A DNA stretch of 64,000 nucleotides from Albula goreensis (lineage: Eukaryota > Chordata > Actinopteri > Albuliformes > Albulidae). Below the pieces are notes generated by a model. The model searched no databases. It was not told the origin of the DNA and worked only from the letters and a program-made list of their open reading frames with translations. Both the position numbers and the translations under genes were made by a program. Positions 50,301 to 64,000 of this stretch are shown in pieces (positions within the stretch are counted from its first letter, which is position 1; the number at the start of each line of letters is the position of its first letter). The stretch is taken from assembly GCA_022829145.1 (NCBI GenBank), contig CM040743.1, positions 29,377,646-29,441,645 on the forward strand, given 5' to 3'.

Positions 50301-51849
50301 TCCATGAATACATAATTTGAACAATCATAAAATAACACTATAAACTCAAAATGACTAATATATATTTACTGTTATTTTCAAATTAGTTTCTGGCTCCCCC
50401 TTAGCAGAATGATCCATGATATGACAGCATGTCAGTCAATGATCAAAAATGTCCGACTTTTCGGCCAACTTCCATCAGATGTGATATTGTTTGCCAAGCC
50501 TATTCAATTTCAGATTTGCGTACCCTTTAAACAAAAATTAAAGTTTGTGTCCTGGTCCTATATGGCAAACAACGGGTTAAATAAAATGTTGTTTGTTATC
50601 ACTATGATTTTGGTTTTTGCAGATATAGCAAAAAAATACTGCTGCTCTCTATCTGTTAACAGATGGAATTGGCTAAACAAAACTGTAACAGATATAGGCA
50701 AAAATACTGCAAGAAGTTTTTTAAAATGTCTGTTTCTTTTTTCCCCATGTTTTTTCTATCTGCTGTCATCTGCTGATCCTGTGAATCATACACATTTAAC
50801 CTTCAACCACTAAACAAAAAAACTGAAAAATACAGCACAACAGAAAATGCAGAATGTAGGCATACATGTGTTTAAGGGGGATCATGCAATAAAATGTTTT
50901 TTTTAAAAATGTCCAATAATTTAGCTTCACTTTTTGCCATCACCAACTTTTTTTGTCATAGAATGCAGGTGTTGGAGGTGAGGCAGGCAGTTCTCTTGCC
51001 TCATGCGCTTCCCAGCTCAAACACACAGGTGACATGACGGCTCACTGCTGCATCGTCACAGGCACATAAATGCCAGAGAGCCTGAACCAACCAGAAGCAC
51101 TCTTATGAGATGTAAAACGGCACATTGCAGAGCAATGGATTATTTTAGAGCCCTCAGCTAGTCACAGATTTATTTGGTTGTTTCAAATTATTTGTTTGCT
51201 TTAAATTCTGTCAATATTCTGACTGAAAGAACCATTGTGTAGGAGTACCATGACACACACATCACAGCTCTGCCTGCTTCAATTGAGTAAATGCAGCCAT
51301 TGTTATACACACATATAAAGTCATATAGGCTTCAACAGAATGTTGCAAGGCCCAAATCCATGCGCATACGTAATTTTTCATAGAGTATACTGAGAGTAGG
51401 AGGTATGGCAATAACATACCAAAGCACTAGTTTCACTTATTTTCACCATAACAAAACAATATTCTCCATATTCAAGTCCATGCGTTGCAGTCTGGGAAAT
51501 TCAGGTGCACATATATACTCATATTCAGAAGTTTTGTAACTTCATCCACCTCAAGTCTTCTTGTCAAAGCAAAGTCAAATCTTCTCAGAGCACGATTGCT
51601 TCCTTTGATCCACAATTGTGCCTCATCAGCAGATTTACAGTATAAACACTAAGCATCCTCTCTCTTTGCACTTGTGCCAAAAAGAAAAACTCTTTCTAAG
51701 TCAAAGAAGAGAAGCATGTCATGTCAGCTTAGTTTAAATCCAGTTTGAGTATTTCAGTGCACCAAAACTGTTTCAGGAGGTAATTGCTGTTAATAATAGT
51801 ATTATTTGTTCTGTAATTTGAACCAAAAATGGGTTTTAGCTCTGGAATT
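47381..51849. other. Intergenic with a short direct repeat
   Basis: No gene recognised. A 36-base near-identical direct repeat is present at about 48999-49034 and 49300-49335 (CTCAATATTTCAAAGTCTTC then CACTTACCTGAACT). The stretch 49690-50230 looks like an old repeat on the minus strand, class unknown. Confidence 0.5.
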
Positions 51850-52225
51850 TTAAATGAGTTTGTTAAACAAAAGTTCAGGGAGAAGTATTTTCAAACAACC
51901 TCTCACTCAAACCTCTGTCCATCCAATCCAGTTTTCTCCGCAGATATTAAATTGCCACGTACCTCATCTCCCATCATGCACTCTGCTTCCGGCAACCCTC
52001 CCCCTCACCATCTCCTCCTTCATGTCTACTTCCTTTCTTATGTATTTCTCCTTCTATTCCAGTGGTCCGGTGGGGGTTCACCTCACCCAAAATTGTGAGG
52101 TATGATGCTGCCCCCTGGACTCCAAGCCCAAAATCAAATGTCTGTGCCGTTATATAACTTGCCACATCACAATAAACTCCTTCTACGTGCATTCAATTTT
52201 GCCTGCAAATTCATTTTACTGAATT
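51850..52225 (+). repeat. Interspersed repeat family 1, copy B
   Basis: Plus-strand partner of 13360-13730. Carries in order GAGTTTGTTAAACAAAAGTT, TTTTCTCCGCAG then ATATTAAATTGCCAC, CTTCATGTCTACTTCC, TTCTATTCCAG then TGGTCCGGTGGG, CACCCAAAATTGTGAGG, TTATATAACTTGCCACATCA and AATAAACTCC. Both pyrimidine-AG sites have acceptor-like counterparts in copy A. No conserved reading frame. Confidence 0.8.
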
Positions 52226-55200
52226 TCTATTAATTTTAGATTTCAGTTAAAGATTGCACAGATGGCAATAAATAAAGCAGAATGTTTTAGTAGCTGGGAT
52301 GGAAGTAGGTCATGGAGTCTTTTTGGCAATTTGGTGTTTGTGAACTTCTTTGTGCAGCAAAACTTATAAAAAGTGAACAAAAAATGGAAGTGAACTTCAA
52401 GGGCTGACTATAACCTAACTAAATTTACTGAGTAGTACTAAAATCACTTTTATTTGCGCTCAGATCAGATTAATGATTTTAAATGGTTTAGACAGTGAAC
52501 AGTAGAGTCACATGACTGGCATTTGCCAAATGTTTCATGGATGGTCAACTAACCATTCCATGCCTACAAGAGTTGTTTGTACAATTGGAAATTTAAATTC
52601 TATATTTGTTACTACACAAACATGAAAGTAATTTGTTTTAGATGGGGATTTTTTTTGTTTACTATGTCAAGGGTTTAATTACATTGTGCAAAGTCTGGTT
52701 TCAAATGCACACTGAGTGTGGTTGTAGGCAGTATGGAGCACCTCTACAAACTACACATATTTTTGTTTAGTGTGATCAATACTATGATGTTCATTGTCTA
52801 CAACATGAATGTTTTTTATCTAAGATTTTGACATTCATAAATCTGTCAGGTTTCATTAATTATGCATAAGCAGTGTCATTTTTGATTTTCATCTTAAAAC
52901 ATAAAAATCCAGAGTTGGTTTTTAAAGGATGTTGAAAGTAAAATTCTTTGAAAACAAAGTCTTAATTTTCCTTCATGCTATGGCATTGCTGCTCAAATAA
53001 GTTCACAACATTATGTTATTATCCTGATTGTGGCATAATGATCCAAATAGTATTGATTCTTAATTTTAGACTGATTGATTCATAATATTACTTGTTGAAA
53101 GCACAATATTTCATACATATTGATAATCTTTGAACATGCCAAACTGTGAAGAAAGAAACAAAAACTTTATTGTAACACAAGATTATGGATTCATTCTAAT
53201 GGCATCCATGCCACAGTAAATACCACATTTTGGTATAGTGAATCTGACCTAGCTTCTGTGGAGATATTTATTGTAATTAAGAAAAGCCTTACATTTAAAT
53301 GCAGGACAGTTGTAAATATGCCAGCCAGCCGTAATTCTATGCAGCAGAGGGTGGCCTTCCCCTAGCAGTATTTATTATAATTTTACTTATGTTCCCTGCA
53401 ATTTACAACATTATTGAATGCTATTTGAAGGAGAAAATAGAATATTACAGCAATGATATTTTCAGAAAAGGAATGCTCAAATCCCTGTGAACATTCAGAA
53501 GATCTTCCTTGGGCTGATATCAGTACGGCAAAATATGTAGCAGTTCTAACATCATATCTTGCTGATCCCCAGCATCCATTATTGCTTATGGTAATGGCGT
53601 CATTTGCTTTCAAAGTGTCTTTTTATGCAGTATGGTCTGGGGTTCATTTCAGGACGCTATTTACTGTCTCCCAATGACACGAGGGGAAATGTGTTCAGAG
53701 AAGCTAAAATGGAGCTTTACAATCAGCGGCCACTGTCCTTGCGGAATGTGCTGAATAGGTGAAGCTAATATGAAAATATCATTCCCTTTCATACCTGATG
53801 CTGCTACGTTTTCAAATGTATCCAGTGATGGGTCATGAAAAAATAAAATGAAATAAAATAAAATGAAATGAATAAAATTTCAGGGTCAAGGGGGTCAAAG
53901 TCAAGATTGTAAAAATCTTAAAATCTTGCATTAAGAATGGTTATGGTAAGTGAAATGAAAAACAAAAATTGATGGAATTGTTCATGGAATAAAATGTAAA
54001 AAAATGTTGTGCCATTTACTTCTTATTCCTTTTAAACCCCTGTTCAGCAGCTAAAGCCCCTTCCCTTTGTTGCGTGGTTAGTCGCTCCCAGATCATTCTC
54101 CCACTGCCATTCTGTTCTGTGGTGGGCTTCCCAATACCAACGGATTTTAGGATTAACAAAGGTGTTTAACAATGTTCTAAAGCAACAAACGTTCTTTCCC
54201 TAGATGGGGTTCCATTAGATGGACTGTCAAAAGAAACTTTACCAAGTGCTTCTGTGCAACACGCATCCTCAATTTGTTCCAGTGGACACCACGAGCCTTG
54301 ATTATGATTAAGATAAAACGTGTTTTAATCACATTATTTGTAATGCCAATTACAATTTCAGCAGCCCAAACCAGAGGAGGTGTTATGACACCTTGTCCAT
54401 TCACATGGTTTCCAGATTGTATGCAATGCGTCACTATGAGTGGCAGGATCCTTTTTCCAAAGACCACTGATGCAGTTTTAGCCAATGAGGTGAAAGTGGG
54501 AAAAGTGTCCCTCATGATTGCACATACTGCATTGTTTCCTCTAAAAACGTCTGGCTGGGCCTACATACAGCCACAGATTACAAAGAGAAATCCTCCGTCA
54601 CTGACTGTCAAGGGCAAGGAGGGCTGATTAAAATTCCTCAAGAGGGAGTATCCTCCACCTGCCATGGCAGTTTTCCTCCTCCTCAATTTCTTTCAAAGGG
54701 CCCATGAAATAAGTACTATATAAACTATTATGAACAAAAATGATTCCCAAACACAAAATGCTAAATTATACACATAGCAACATAAGATTAATATATATAG
54801 AGTCTGAGGATTCAGCACCTAAATAAAATAAACCATTTAAAGTGCTGATAGCAAAATTAGTCAAGTAACAACCAATGAGCTCACTTAGACATCTCATATC
54901 AACAAAAACATATAAAATGGTAAAATGCCTGTATATAAAATGTAATTTACCAGTATATCACACAAAATAATTAAGCCATAAATCATGAATATTTGGCTGG
55001 ATAATACTGATGACATATATTACAGATATATTACATAATATATTAATTATATTTAATTATTTAAAAAGATATAATTACTAAAATGATTATCAAAAAAAAA
55101 AATCTTCTTCTTGAATGGATGTGATGGACACAGATTTATCAAGTGGAGCCAAATATCTTCCAAGTCTGCTGTCAGCTGCTATTAACCCAGTTCTAGTCCC

Positions 55201-57170
55201 AAGTATCAGAAAACACAGCAACAAAAATGGCTGCCTACATGAATGTAGTCATTGATGCAGAAAAACGTCTCATTTTATTTGACTGTTCAGTGTCATATTG
55301 TTTCTGAGTTTCAAAACGCGTCTGTCCCAAGGGGCCACCCTTCAGCTCTCAACCCAAGCACTGGAGCAAGTGTCGCCATCTAGCAGGTTGGAGGCAGATA
55401 CAATATTTTTCCATTGGACTCCATTTATTTTCAACAGCATATTAAAATATTTATGTCACAATACACATAAAAAGATACTGACATTTTTATTTTCCCAAAA
55501 AATGCAGTGATGTCACTTTTTGCACCTAAGACATTTGCAGAGCGGGGTGCGAGGAACTTTAGCTTGCTGGCTTCAGCTGTGGGCTTGACAGGCAGGAAAG
55601 CTTGTTAAAAGGATGCAGAATCTTACTGCCTGTCTCATGGAAAGAATACCAAAATGGGAACAATTACCGTTATGATTGCATTATATAAAAGACTTTGTTT
55701 ATAAATGCTTGTTTATTCTTAATGAGTTTGGGTTCTCTGTTAAAATCATTGAAACAACCTGCAAGTTGTTGACAGCAGGTTACGTCTTATATTTTTATAT
55801 TTTGGGTTGTGGAGATATATATAATAAGGTATAAATAATGAGTAGGATGTCTGAGTGAGAATAATTTTGTAAATAGTTGTAAATTGTTCTTGTAAATGTG
55901 ATTCTCGCTGTTCATGACCTTTCCTCCACCACCCTTTTTATTTTTAATTTAATCCAATATCGTGTGTGTTCGTCATTATTTTTTGCGGCTAATTGTAAAT
56001 ACCAATTAAAATTAGGAACGTTTAAGTATGGTATTGTGTCATTTATTTAAGAAGATAGTGTGCTACTTCCCAACTAAAATGTAAAGGAAAGGGTGGGGGG
56101 AGGTTTGGGTGACACTGTGCCTGTTGAGTAGACAGTGAGAAGACAAAAGGGAAAAAACGTGAGTCTTGGCTAGTATTAAGACGTTTTGACGATTCATTGA
56201 TATACAAGTTCAACCTATGTAATCCTACTGTAAGTGTGAATATGCGTAAAGGAAAAAAACGGACTGGCCTCCTACTACAAGAAACTATAAGGTGCTGGAT
56301 CCAAAAAAGATAAATCACTGATGAAAAGGTTGGACAACATTAGCATTAAAATGTTTCAAAAAACTTTCAAACAAACTATCAAACAAATAAACAGCACGGC
56401 CTCATTTCAGCACTGAGGGAGGCTCTGTGCCGAAACACTTCCATGCTGTTTGTTCGTGAGTCTGTTACAACATTTTGAACTGCTGTCCAACTTAAATCTG
56501 AGTGTGCATAAAACTGTTTTTACCCTTTACATCATGTTCTATGAAATAAAAGAAGTCATCAACAATAACCTTACAACAATCACCTACACATCAATTAATC
56601 TTAATTCCCTAACAGCGTACATTTCTGTACATAGGCAATTATCTTCACAATATATTTAAATATACTGCAGTATACCAGACTGCACTTCTGTAAGTGTTTT
56701 TATTGAAATCATATTCATATAGACATTTGCCAAAATATAACAATTTTGTATTGTATACTAAAATAATGTATTTTATATTAATCATGAATTTCATATGCAA
56801 GGACAACAACTTGGAATTAATTTCTGCTGCTAAAAAGTTTGCAAAATAATGAAGTGGATGGAAAAATGAATTAATAAGCAAATTCTTGTTTATCTACTAT
56901 AAAAATCAATTTGTCAGTTGTCGTAGGCTACGTGTTTTCTCAGATGCAATGCTCCCAAGGTAAATAATTTTTTGTGGAGTGGAAATCTCAGCTAGCAATT
57001 GGGAAGGGCTTTCAAGTGTCTTGTTCAACACGTCATTGCTTTGCGTCATTTTCTTTGAGCATTTCAACAAGAGAAACTCTGTCAACAAACACTTTCTTTC
57101 CCCCTTCAGTTGCCTAAAACACCTTCTGACACCTTTTGATGTTTTGGATGAAACATTACTCCACCTTCCT
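52226..57170. other. Intergenic, nothing recognised
   Basis: AT-rich, including AAATAAAATGAAAT-type low complexity at 53838-53878. The 112- and 117-codon opposing frames at 54177-54627 have no recognisable motif. No repeat family could be named. Confidence 0.5.
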
Positions 57171-57360
57171 TCCATTACATTACATTATATTATAGGCGTT
57201 AAGCAGACACTCTTATCCAGAGCGACTTACAACACAAAGTGCATTTCTTTTGGGACAAGGGTGTTAAAGTGCTAGAGGGGGTAAAAGTCTCAAGTGCTAG
57301 AAGGGTTAGAATGGACTAAACCCTGTGGATGACCTGTTGAAGAAACAAAAACGAGAAACC
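57171..57360 (-). mobile_element. L2 LINE 3' UTR copy
   Basis: Reverse complement matches the L2 3' UTR at 28400-28575: GTTTCTTCAACAGGTCATCC, TCTAACCCTTCTAGCACTTG, GACTTTTACCCCCTCTAGCA, GAAATGCACTTTGTGTTGTA, AGTCGCTCTGGATAAGAGTG and a TAATGTAATGTAATG tail. Severe 5' truncation of this kind is typical of LINE insertion. Confidence 0.88.
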
Positions 57361-59571
57361 ATAAGTAATGTCAACGTATAATAATAGTGGGGCTGGAACT
57401 TCTCCAGCTAACTGAAGGGAAAAACAGAAAACTGTTAAGATATAACTGTCTGGCAATATTTCCTAGTAATACAGGCCAAAAAGTTACCCTGTGCATCATC
57501 ACCTTTGTGTTCCACACATTTCAATGACCGCCATCCATTGTGACTGAGTGAAAACCCCTTTGTAAGGATCTCTTGGTATGAATTTTGTTAGAATTAGGTC
57601 TATCCCTTCTTATAAAATTTCATTCAACAGGAGATCATTTTACAGGCACACAATTTAATATACAGGAAGGTCAGAAAAACATTCATTTCAGGACATTCTG
57701 TTTACAACTTGCTCGCGAGTGTCCTTTGCACATGCATCCATTAGGTTACATCGAATGCTCTCCAGTACTAACAAACGCAGATTTCTCCATTTACGTGTCC
57801 CACATTTTTCAGATTAATCATGATAACACTTTTACACATATTAATCATTCAGACATTTGATTCATGCCCTGTCCTCAAGATAAATTGAAACACATACCTT
57901 GGGATATAATGGCATCTCCTTCCTTATTATCTTCTCCTAATATTTCAAAGCATATTCTTTACCATATATCAACACCCAAAGCACCATATTTATTTCTAAA
58001 TCATTCCTTTATTTTGAGAAGTATCAATAAATAAATATAAATATTACTCTTACCTCCATTGTTCACAATTTTTAAAGCACACCTTGTGAATTGGGGGGGA
58101 CATTATTCTGGAAGTTTGTGTTATTAATGGTAGATTAAACTGAGTATTGTTTTGTCTTTCTTTTCAATCAATAGCTTTTAAGGTAAAAGGGCTTAACTCT
58201 TCCTCAGATGACATCTAAAGAGTTTTCATTTGTCGATGGGGGTATTCTCATTCTTTTCCCCCATAGAACCCTTGATCAGTGAGATAAAGAAGCAGGAAAT
58301 AATTTATTTGTGAAGACATTCAATCTTCCTGCACAGCCAAACGACAATTAAGCAAATATACTAATTCATAGGGCAAAGTGGTGATCATACATCTTTTGTG
58401 ATCAGTGATCTTTGGTAAGAGTGACCTGACAGAATCCTTTTAAGATCCCCATGAGCAAGACTGCAGCCAGCAAACTGTTATTGGCTTAACTTAACAGTGG
58501 CACTAAATACAGCAAAACATCTTCTTTATAATGTATAATTTGATAGCTGAGAATGGGTCAATGGAAAGAAAACATTTATTTACTGCAAGTGACTGTTCTG
58601 TTGTCTCATTACAGACATACATATATGATCTGTTTGTAACTCTGAAAATTCAGTAATTCTGAAAGTCACATCAAAATATAATACAAAGAATTTGGATGTT
58701 TTATTGATTGCAGATGTTATTTGTCTCTCTATCACCTTACATTGAAAGAGGATACTTTCATTTTGTAGCAATCAACAACCACACCAACAGTGGTATTTCC
58801 TGGTAGCTAATGGAAGCACATACATTACGTATAGTAGCATTTGTATATATAGGTCAGAGAAACCTAAAAAAGTGCTAGTGACAATGGAGCGGTTTACTAA
58901 TGAGCCAGCAGGTTCTGATACATCATACAACGCCTTAAAAACACATCATTTAATGTTGCATGCACAAGTGGGTACCATTATTTTTTTTAAAGATTCTTAC
59001 CGAGTAAAACTGCTTTTGGAAACCCACGTATGCACATAGTTTTCATTCTCATAAACTATTATTTATTTAGATTTATTTATTTTGAACCCTTTAGCACTAG
59101 TGATAATAAAGATAAGAATATAAATGCAGTGATTTACTGTGAGCTTGCTAAATTTTCTTTTCTTTTTGTGTATCACTTTATTGGCATCTTGTACCTACTC
59201 AGTGAGTAGTCTTGTGCAACCGTCTGACATTGCTAAAAAATTGTCAAATTTTGATTCCATTTTCAGATTTGCATTGCATTGTCATCTCCCAGGTAGTATT
59301 CAATCAAAACTGACATTTATATCCCAAATAAAGATAATGACCGGCTATTTCATTAAGTGCTGCAAATAATTGTGAAGGGGGAATGTAAAAGGGGAATGTA
59401 ATATACCTCGAGATGAGAAGAATGATGCCATCTATCACTCTTGGCATTACTGACTAAATGAGTTACAAGAGCACAGCTCGTGTTAAGCGAAACCGACTCA
59501 TGAGCCAGTCATCATCACCATGGGCAAAAAAGTCAGAACGTTCATTCAGTTGTACAGATTCTCAAACAACG
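57361..59571. other. Intergenic, nothing recognised
   Basis: AT-rich. The short open frames, including 57585-57860, show no known motif. Confidence 0.5.
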
Positions 59572-59690
59572 ACAGTGCATTTAAAATGAGTTTATTGATT
59601 AGGAATGTAGTAGAGAATGTTCTTGGGCTTGGAGTCTAAAGGGGGAGGAGTCGTTCTGTCCTCGAGGTGAAAATATATTGTGACCATACC
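59572..59690 (-). repeat. Interspersed repeat family 1, 3' fragment
   Basis: TGCATTTAAAATGAGTTTATTG, TCTTGGGCTTGGAGTCTAAA and GGGGGAGGAGTC match, on the minus strand, the AATAAACTCC...CCAAGCCCAAAAT end of the family (copies A and B). Confidence 0.55.
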
Positions 59691-62129
59691 ATTCGTAATA
59701 TCTTCTAGCAGTGCCAACACAGCCATGTTTATGCTATTGCTCTTGATATTGTCTCAAGCTGTAGGATAATTATTACCAGGTGACCCCTGTTTTTTGTTAA
59801 AATACAGTAGGTAATTTTCTCCATTTTTACCTTGCTCACTTGTGAACATCCCTGATGTGCCAGATTCACAGATTTTTTAGTAAGTGAGTGTTATTAGACT
59901 ACATTTATCTGCAAAGTAGCAATTTTAATATAAGCTATTTAATATAAGCTTATATTTAATATAAGCACTTTAAACATACATGGTTCAAACTATTGACTTA
60001 AGCAACTTAAAAATATGGTCATATTTGTTTATAGCATACTCCTGTTCACTCCAAAAGTTACTGTCAATCTAGATATCTGTACACGGCTATAGAGCTGCAT
60101 ACACACATGACCTAGCTACAGTCTGCTTTTAGTAGCTATTTGCATAGTAGGTACTTTTGTGTAATGCAACCTCATTTAAGTACTGAGAAATGTAACCAGC
60201 GATGCATTCCATTACCACATATGGTTGCACTTGTGGTGTGTAAATGTATGTAGTATGTAACTTATAATATTGACACATTGTCCAAATTGTTCAGGGAAGT
60301 TTGTCACACTCAGTCTATCTTTCTGCAAAAAGGGAAGCTACTTCTTCAAGAATACAATCAAGGGACTGCAGACTTTTATTCATAATTCTTTGTCTTATTG
60401 TAATACATTATGAAAGTGATTTCTGGATCCTATGATTGCATTGTCTGCTTTTCAGCAATTAGGATACAACTCAGCAAACTGATCAGACAATACCACATTC
60501 TTCCCAGCCGATCCTTTTGCTTTTCTCTTTACATCTCCATATAGAGGAAAACAATACTATAAAACTGATATTTACATGAAAATAATATGTAGTTAAGACC
60601 ATTGTATTCTTTATAGGGTCTGAGATTAATAATGTGGCATTACTGAGACTTTTCAAAACTTCTATTACTTTTTGTGATTAGACGGTGTGTTATTTTAAAC
60701 TGTATATCATGTTTGGATTGTTTTTATTCTTACACATTGTATATGTATTGCACAGAATGTCTTGAGATTGCAAATATAAACCAATTCTTGCATAAGTTTT
60801 ATGAGGATTAGAGTACATAGAGTAATCACTTTCCCTCGATTTAAACAGATTAAAACAGCTGATAATTCAGGTTCTTTTTATGAGTCTTTAAGACTGTGAT
60901 TTTAATATCAGTGGGGGAAGGTTTATTTGATTTGTCTACATGGGGAATAGGATAAAGTGCTTAAATAACTTCAGAGAGGCGTCAGAATTCCTGTGAAGCA
61001 ACTGTAACAAAGATTTCAACAATCTCAGTGCAAAGAAAATTATGTAAATATTTGACACAAATATTCAGTAATATGATTGGTTTATCATGAAATTTTTCCT
61101 TCAACAAAAAATATTGCCTCCCTAGGTCTGGAATTGAATTTTGTGCAAACAAGGCATTATTTTTATGTGTAAAAATGGATATTGTTCTAATTTTTCTGTC
61201 ACAGGAGGATGACTGCTCAACCCAATATTTCTTAGTTTATTAAATATTTCTTTGTGTATTAAATGTGTTTCTTGGAGCACAGCTATTCCCAAATCTATTC
61301 ATTGTATGCTTCACTGGAATACTTTTCCTTTAAATGGTCCAGAATGTTTCACTGTGTCTACAGACACTGACATCTGTCTCTGGTCATTATAATCTTAATG
61401 CAATGTGCCTGAAACAGCTAATATCAGAGCTTAAATATTCATAAAAGCTGTGTGGTGCCATGAGATTTGGAGGGAGGAGAAAGCTCCTCAGTTCCTCTCA
61501 TAGAACTGGTGTCAGTCTCTTAGTGAGCTTGGAGAGCCAATCAGAGCTGGAACAGCAGTGGCCTTACTAAAAGACAGACTTACCTGAGACTGATTTCTCA
61601 TCAATCCAGGTACTTGCCTTCAATTAGGCCTTACATTTAAATCGCAGCTTGTTAGGCTGAAAAGGAGGACTTCTAGGGCTTCTGCTAAGGTTTTCTCCCT
61701 GCTGTGCTGGTGTTTTCGTTTGTGACTTTGGACTTTTGTCTTTTGTTTTGTTGTGGTCTCCATAAAGGGGTAAATAAAAAGGCATTTGGCTGATTTTTGG
61801 TGACCTTTTTGTTGTGTTTTCCCCTCTTTTACCACCTGGCTCAGTGGCCATGCCTGCCACTGCGCTACAACTGTTATAACAAAAATATGACCATTCAGTG
61901 TAGCATAGCAGTAAAATAAATAACATCGGTGCATCCAAAACTGAGCCATTACAAACAGCTCTAAAAATATACACACTCAATTCCAGTGACATTTAGGCCT
62001 AAAAACAATCAAGTTTTATTTAACTTTGACTCACAAGTAAATTAAAAGATTACTGTCTTTATGGAACAGTTTGTACATTCAGAAATCAACAGCTTCTGAA
62101 TAACAAAAATGTGTAGTAATACAAAATCT
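59691..62129. other. Intergenic, nothing recognised
   Basis: AT-rich. A small tandem of TTTAATATAAGC units lies at about 59925-59968. Confidence 0.5.
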
Positions 62130-62178
62130 GCAAGTCACTCTGGGTAAGAGCATCACCTAAATGCCTAAAATGTAATGT
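62130..62178 (+). repeat. L2/SINE 3' tail fragment
   Basis: AAGTCACTCTGGGTAAGAGC, ATCACCTAAATGCC and TAAAATGTAATGTA match the tail of the L2 at 28525-28575. Only the last 50 bases or so are present. Confidence 0.75.
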
Positions 62179-62290
62179 ACCATGTCTTTGGTAGCCAAAG
62201 TAAGGGCACAAATATCGACTGAAGTATTTCTCTCAACATTTTGAAAATGTGCATGTAGCTCCAGATGTTAAGATATTTAACATGAACAAC

Positions 62291-62508
<218 letters not shown>

Positions 62509-63897
62509 GTTGTACTGTTTTATATGGGCACTCACCCTCTCCTGTACCTTTTGTGTATAGATAACAGAAATACTTCATGAAAAGACTCTGTAGTTGTGGG
62601 ATAAACCTAACATAACTATAGAAACTGAAATAAATGAATGAAAACGCAAGTGTCCCAACAGTGAGGTGTTGTGGTGCATCTGCAATAGTGCATATCCCTG
62701 GCATATTTTAGGTGGGCACACATCATTAATGGGCAAGGTGAATTTTTCATATAAAGTGTCTTGCATGATGACAATGCCATCAGTCAGAGCATGAATCATC
62801 AACCAGAGGTGTGGGGAGTGTGACACTGACTTTATCTTTAAGTCATGGCTTCCCTGTCCTCCAGTTCTGAACCGGATCACGTGTTTGTTTGATATTCCGG
62901 AATGATGCCGACACAGTGTTTTTCACTTCCATTGGCTAATCCTGGGTTGATTGGCTTTTTCGTGGAAGAATGATGTATTCCTGTTTTAGAATTCCGGACT
63001 CTGGTAGGCTCTCTGCCACAGTGGATAACATCATGTTGGTTAAATCTGGTTACACAACATCCAATAAGGTGATTTTACATCGGTGCACCTTTTTTATTCA
63101 TTACTTGTCATTACCATGTAACGATTTCATACACAACTGATGAAAACTGCAGAGAAGTTTTTCTTTTTTTTCAATGTCTACTGAATACATACATTTTTGA
63201 AAATATGGAAGATATGCCATCCCCAACCTAGCCCTAATTTGTATTGCAAATGTCTCAGACAGCTTTTACTAAGTTACTACAGAGTCCAGAGAAAATCATT
63301 TTGGAAGGACAACAGGCCAAAAAGCTGTATCAAGAAGTCCTTTTATTTTGAAATTTGATAATAGCATTTAGGTCATTTTAATTCCAGAGAATGATATAAC
63401 AACTACTCATCCTGGGACAACTATTTTAGTCAACAACTGGCTTCTAATATGGAAGGTTAAGGCATGCCATGACAGAATGCCATGCCACAGAAAGAATTTC
63501 TGGCAACGGCAGCATTGACGATTCAAAAAATGTATTATTTAATTATTGGCAAGAGATGAACTCACAAATTATGAACAACAATAGAGATATAATTTGAAAT
63601 TAAAATGAAATGCATGCATCATTGATTTCTATCTTCCGCTGAACCTTCGGAGGTTGATCCTATGAACCTTGAGCGATGTACTGAAATGAAGCTCAATATG
63701 ACTGCAGTGTGAACAGTGCCAGCATTCATGGTACAGTATGCTAGAAGAGTTTTAGCATTTTAATGTACATTTTTCATTCACTAGGGGCATATCAACAAAA
63801 TGTCTGGCACAGAACAAAATTTCTGACTGCTCCTCCCATTCTCTCCTCTCTCTCTCATTCATTCACTCTTTCTTTTACCCATGCGCACACATGCTAT
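62509..63897. other. Intergenic, nothing recognised
   Basis: No gene or repeat family recognised. Confidence 0.5.
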
Positions 63898-63950
63898 CAC
63901 ACACACACATGCCGCCCACACACACACACACACACACACACAAATACACA
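63898..63950. repeat. (CA)n-rich microsatellite
   Basis: Interrupted CA run preceded by a CTCTCT / CATTCATTC-rich stretch (63838-63880). Confidence 0.9.
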
Positions 63951-64000
63951 GCCTACAAGTCTAGTCAATGTAGATAGACTATGCCGTATCTGAACAATGT

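Noticed and set aside
54177..54627. Opposing frames of 112 and 117 codons
   Set aside because: No recognisable domain, no codon pattern or splice context supporting either strand.

Overview
The window is eukaryotic and almost certainly from a ray-finned (teleost-type) fish. It is AT-rich and intron-dense, with long (CA)n/(CT)n microsatellites and many decayed transposable elements of kinds common in fish: an L2-type LINE, Ty3/gypsy LTR elements, PIF/Harbinger transposase fossils, short foldback MITEs, hAT-like and tRNA-like short repeats. No bacterial or phage-like gene organisation is present. The species cannot be named from the sequence.

Only one host gene exon can be supported: the first coding exon of an acid-sensing ion channel (ASIC, DEG/ENaC family) on the minus strand at 8428-8982. 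It has 185 codons and ends at a consensus splice donor. Everything left of it (1-8427) is therefore the start of a long first intron, and the next exon lies outside the window. Positions above about 8983 are the gene's 5' flank, with a GA/CT-rich, partly CpG-containing promoter candidate around 9000-10170.

The rest (about 10.2-64 kb) looks like a gene-poor region. By region: 11.1-11.6 kb, CA-rich minisatellite; 13.36-14.0 kb, two adjacent interspersed repeats; 16.66-17.24 kb, solo gypsy-type LTR; 18.9-22 kb, two PIF/Harbinger transposase fossils; 23.4-23.8 and 34.3-34.9 kb, two copies of one old element, the second carrying a foldback MITE whose empty site is visible in the first; 24.9, 31.3 and 13.8 kb, three copies of a tRNA-headed SINE-like repeat; 27.6-28.6 kb, L2 LINE; 38.96-40.97 kb, LTR plus broken gag-protease of a Ty3/gypsy element, followed by an unrelated retroposon tail; 47.2-47.4 kb, inverted repeat; 51.85-52.2 kb, best plus-strand copy of a four-copy repeat with splice-acceptor-like and AATAAA signals; 57.2 and 62.1 kb, L2 tails.

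The genes do not form an operon or pathway. The main biology is one neuronal cation-channel gene in a repeat-laden neighbourhood. I found no convincing undescribed system. The most informative signals are the recurrent repeat families and the dated MITE insertion.
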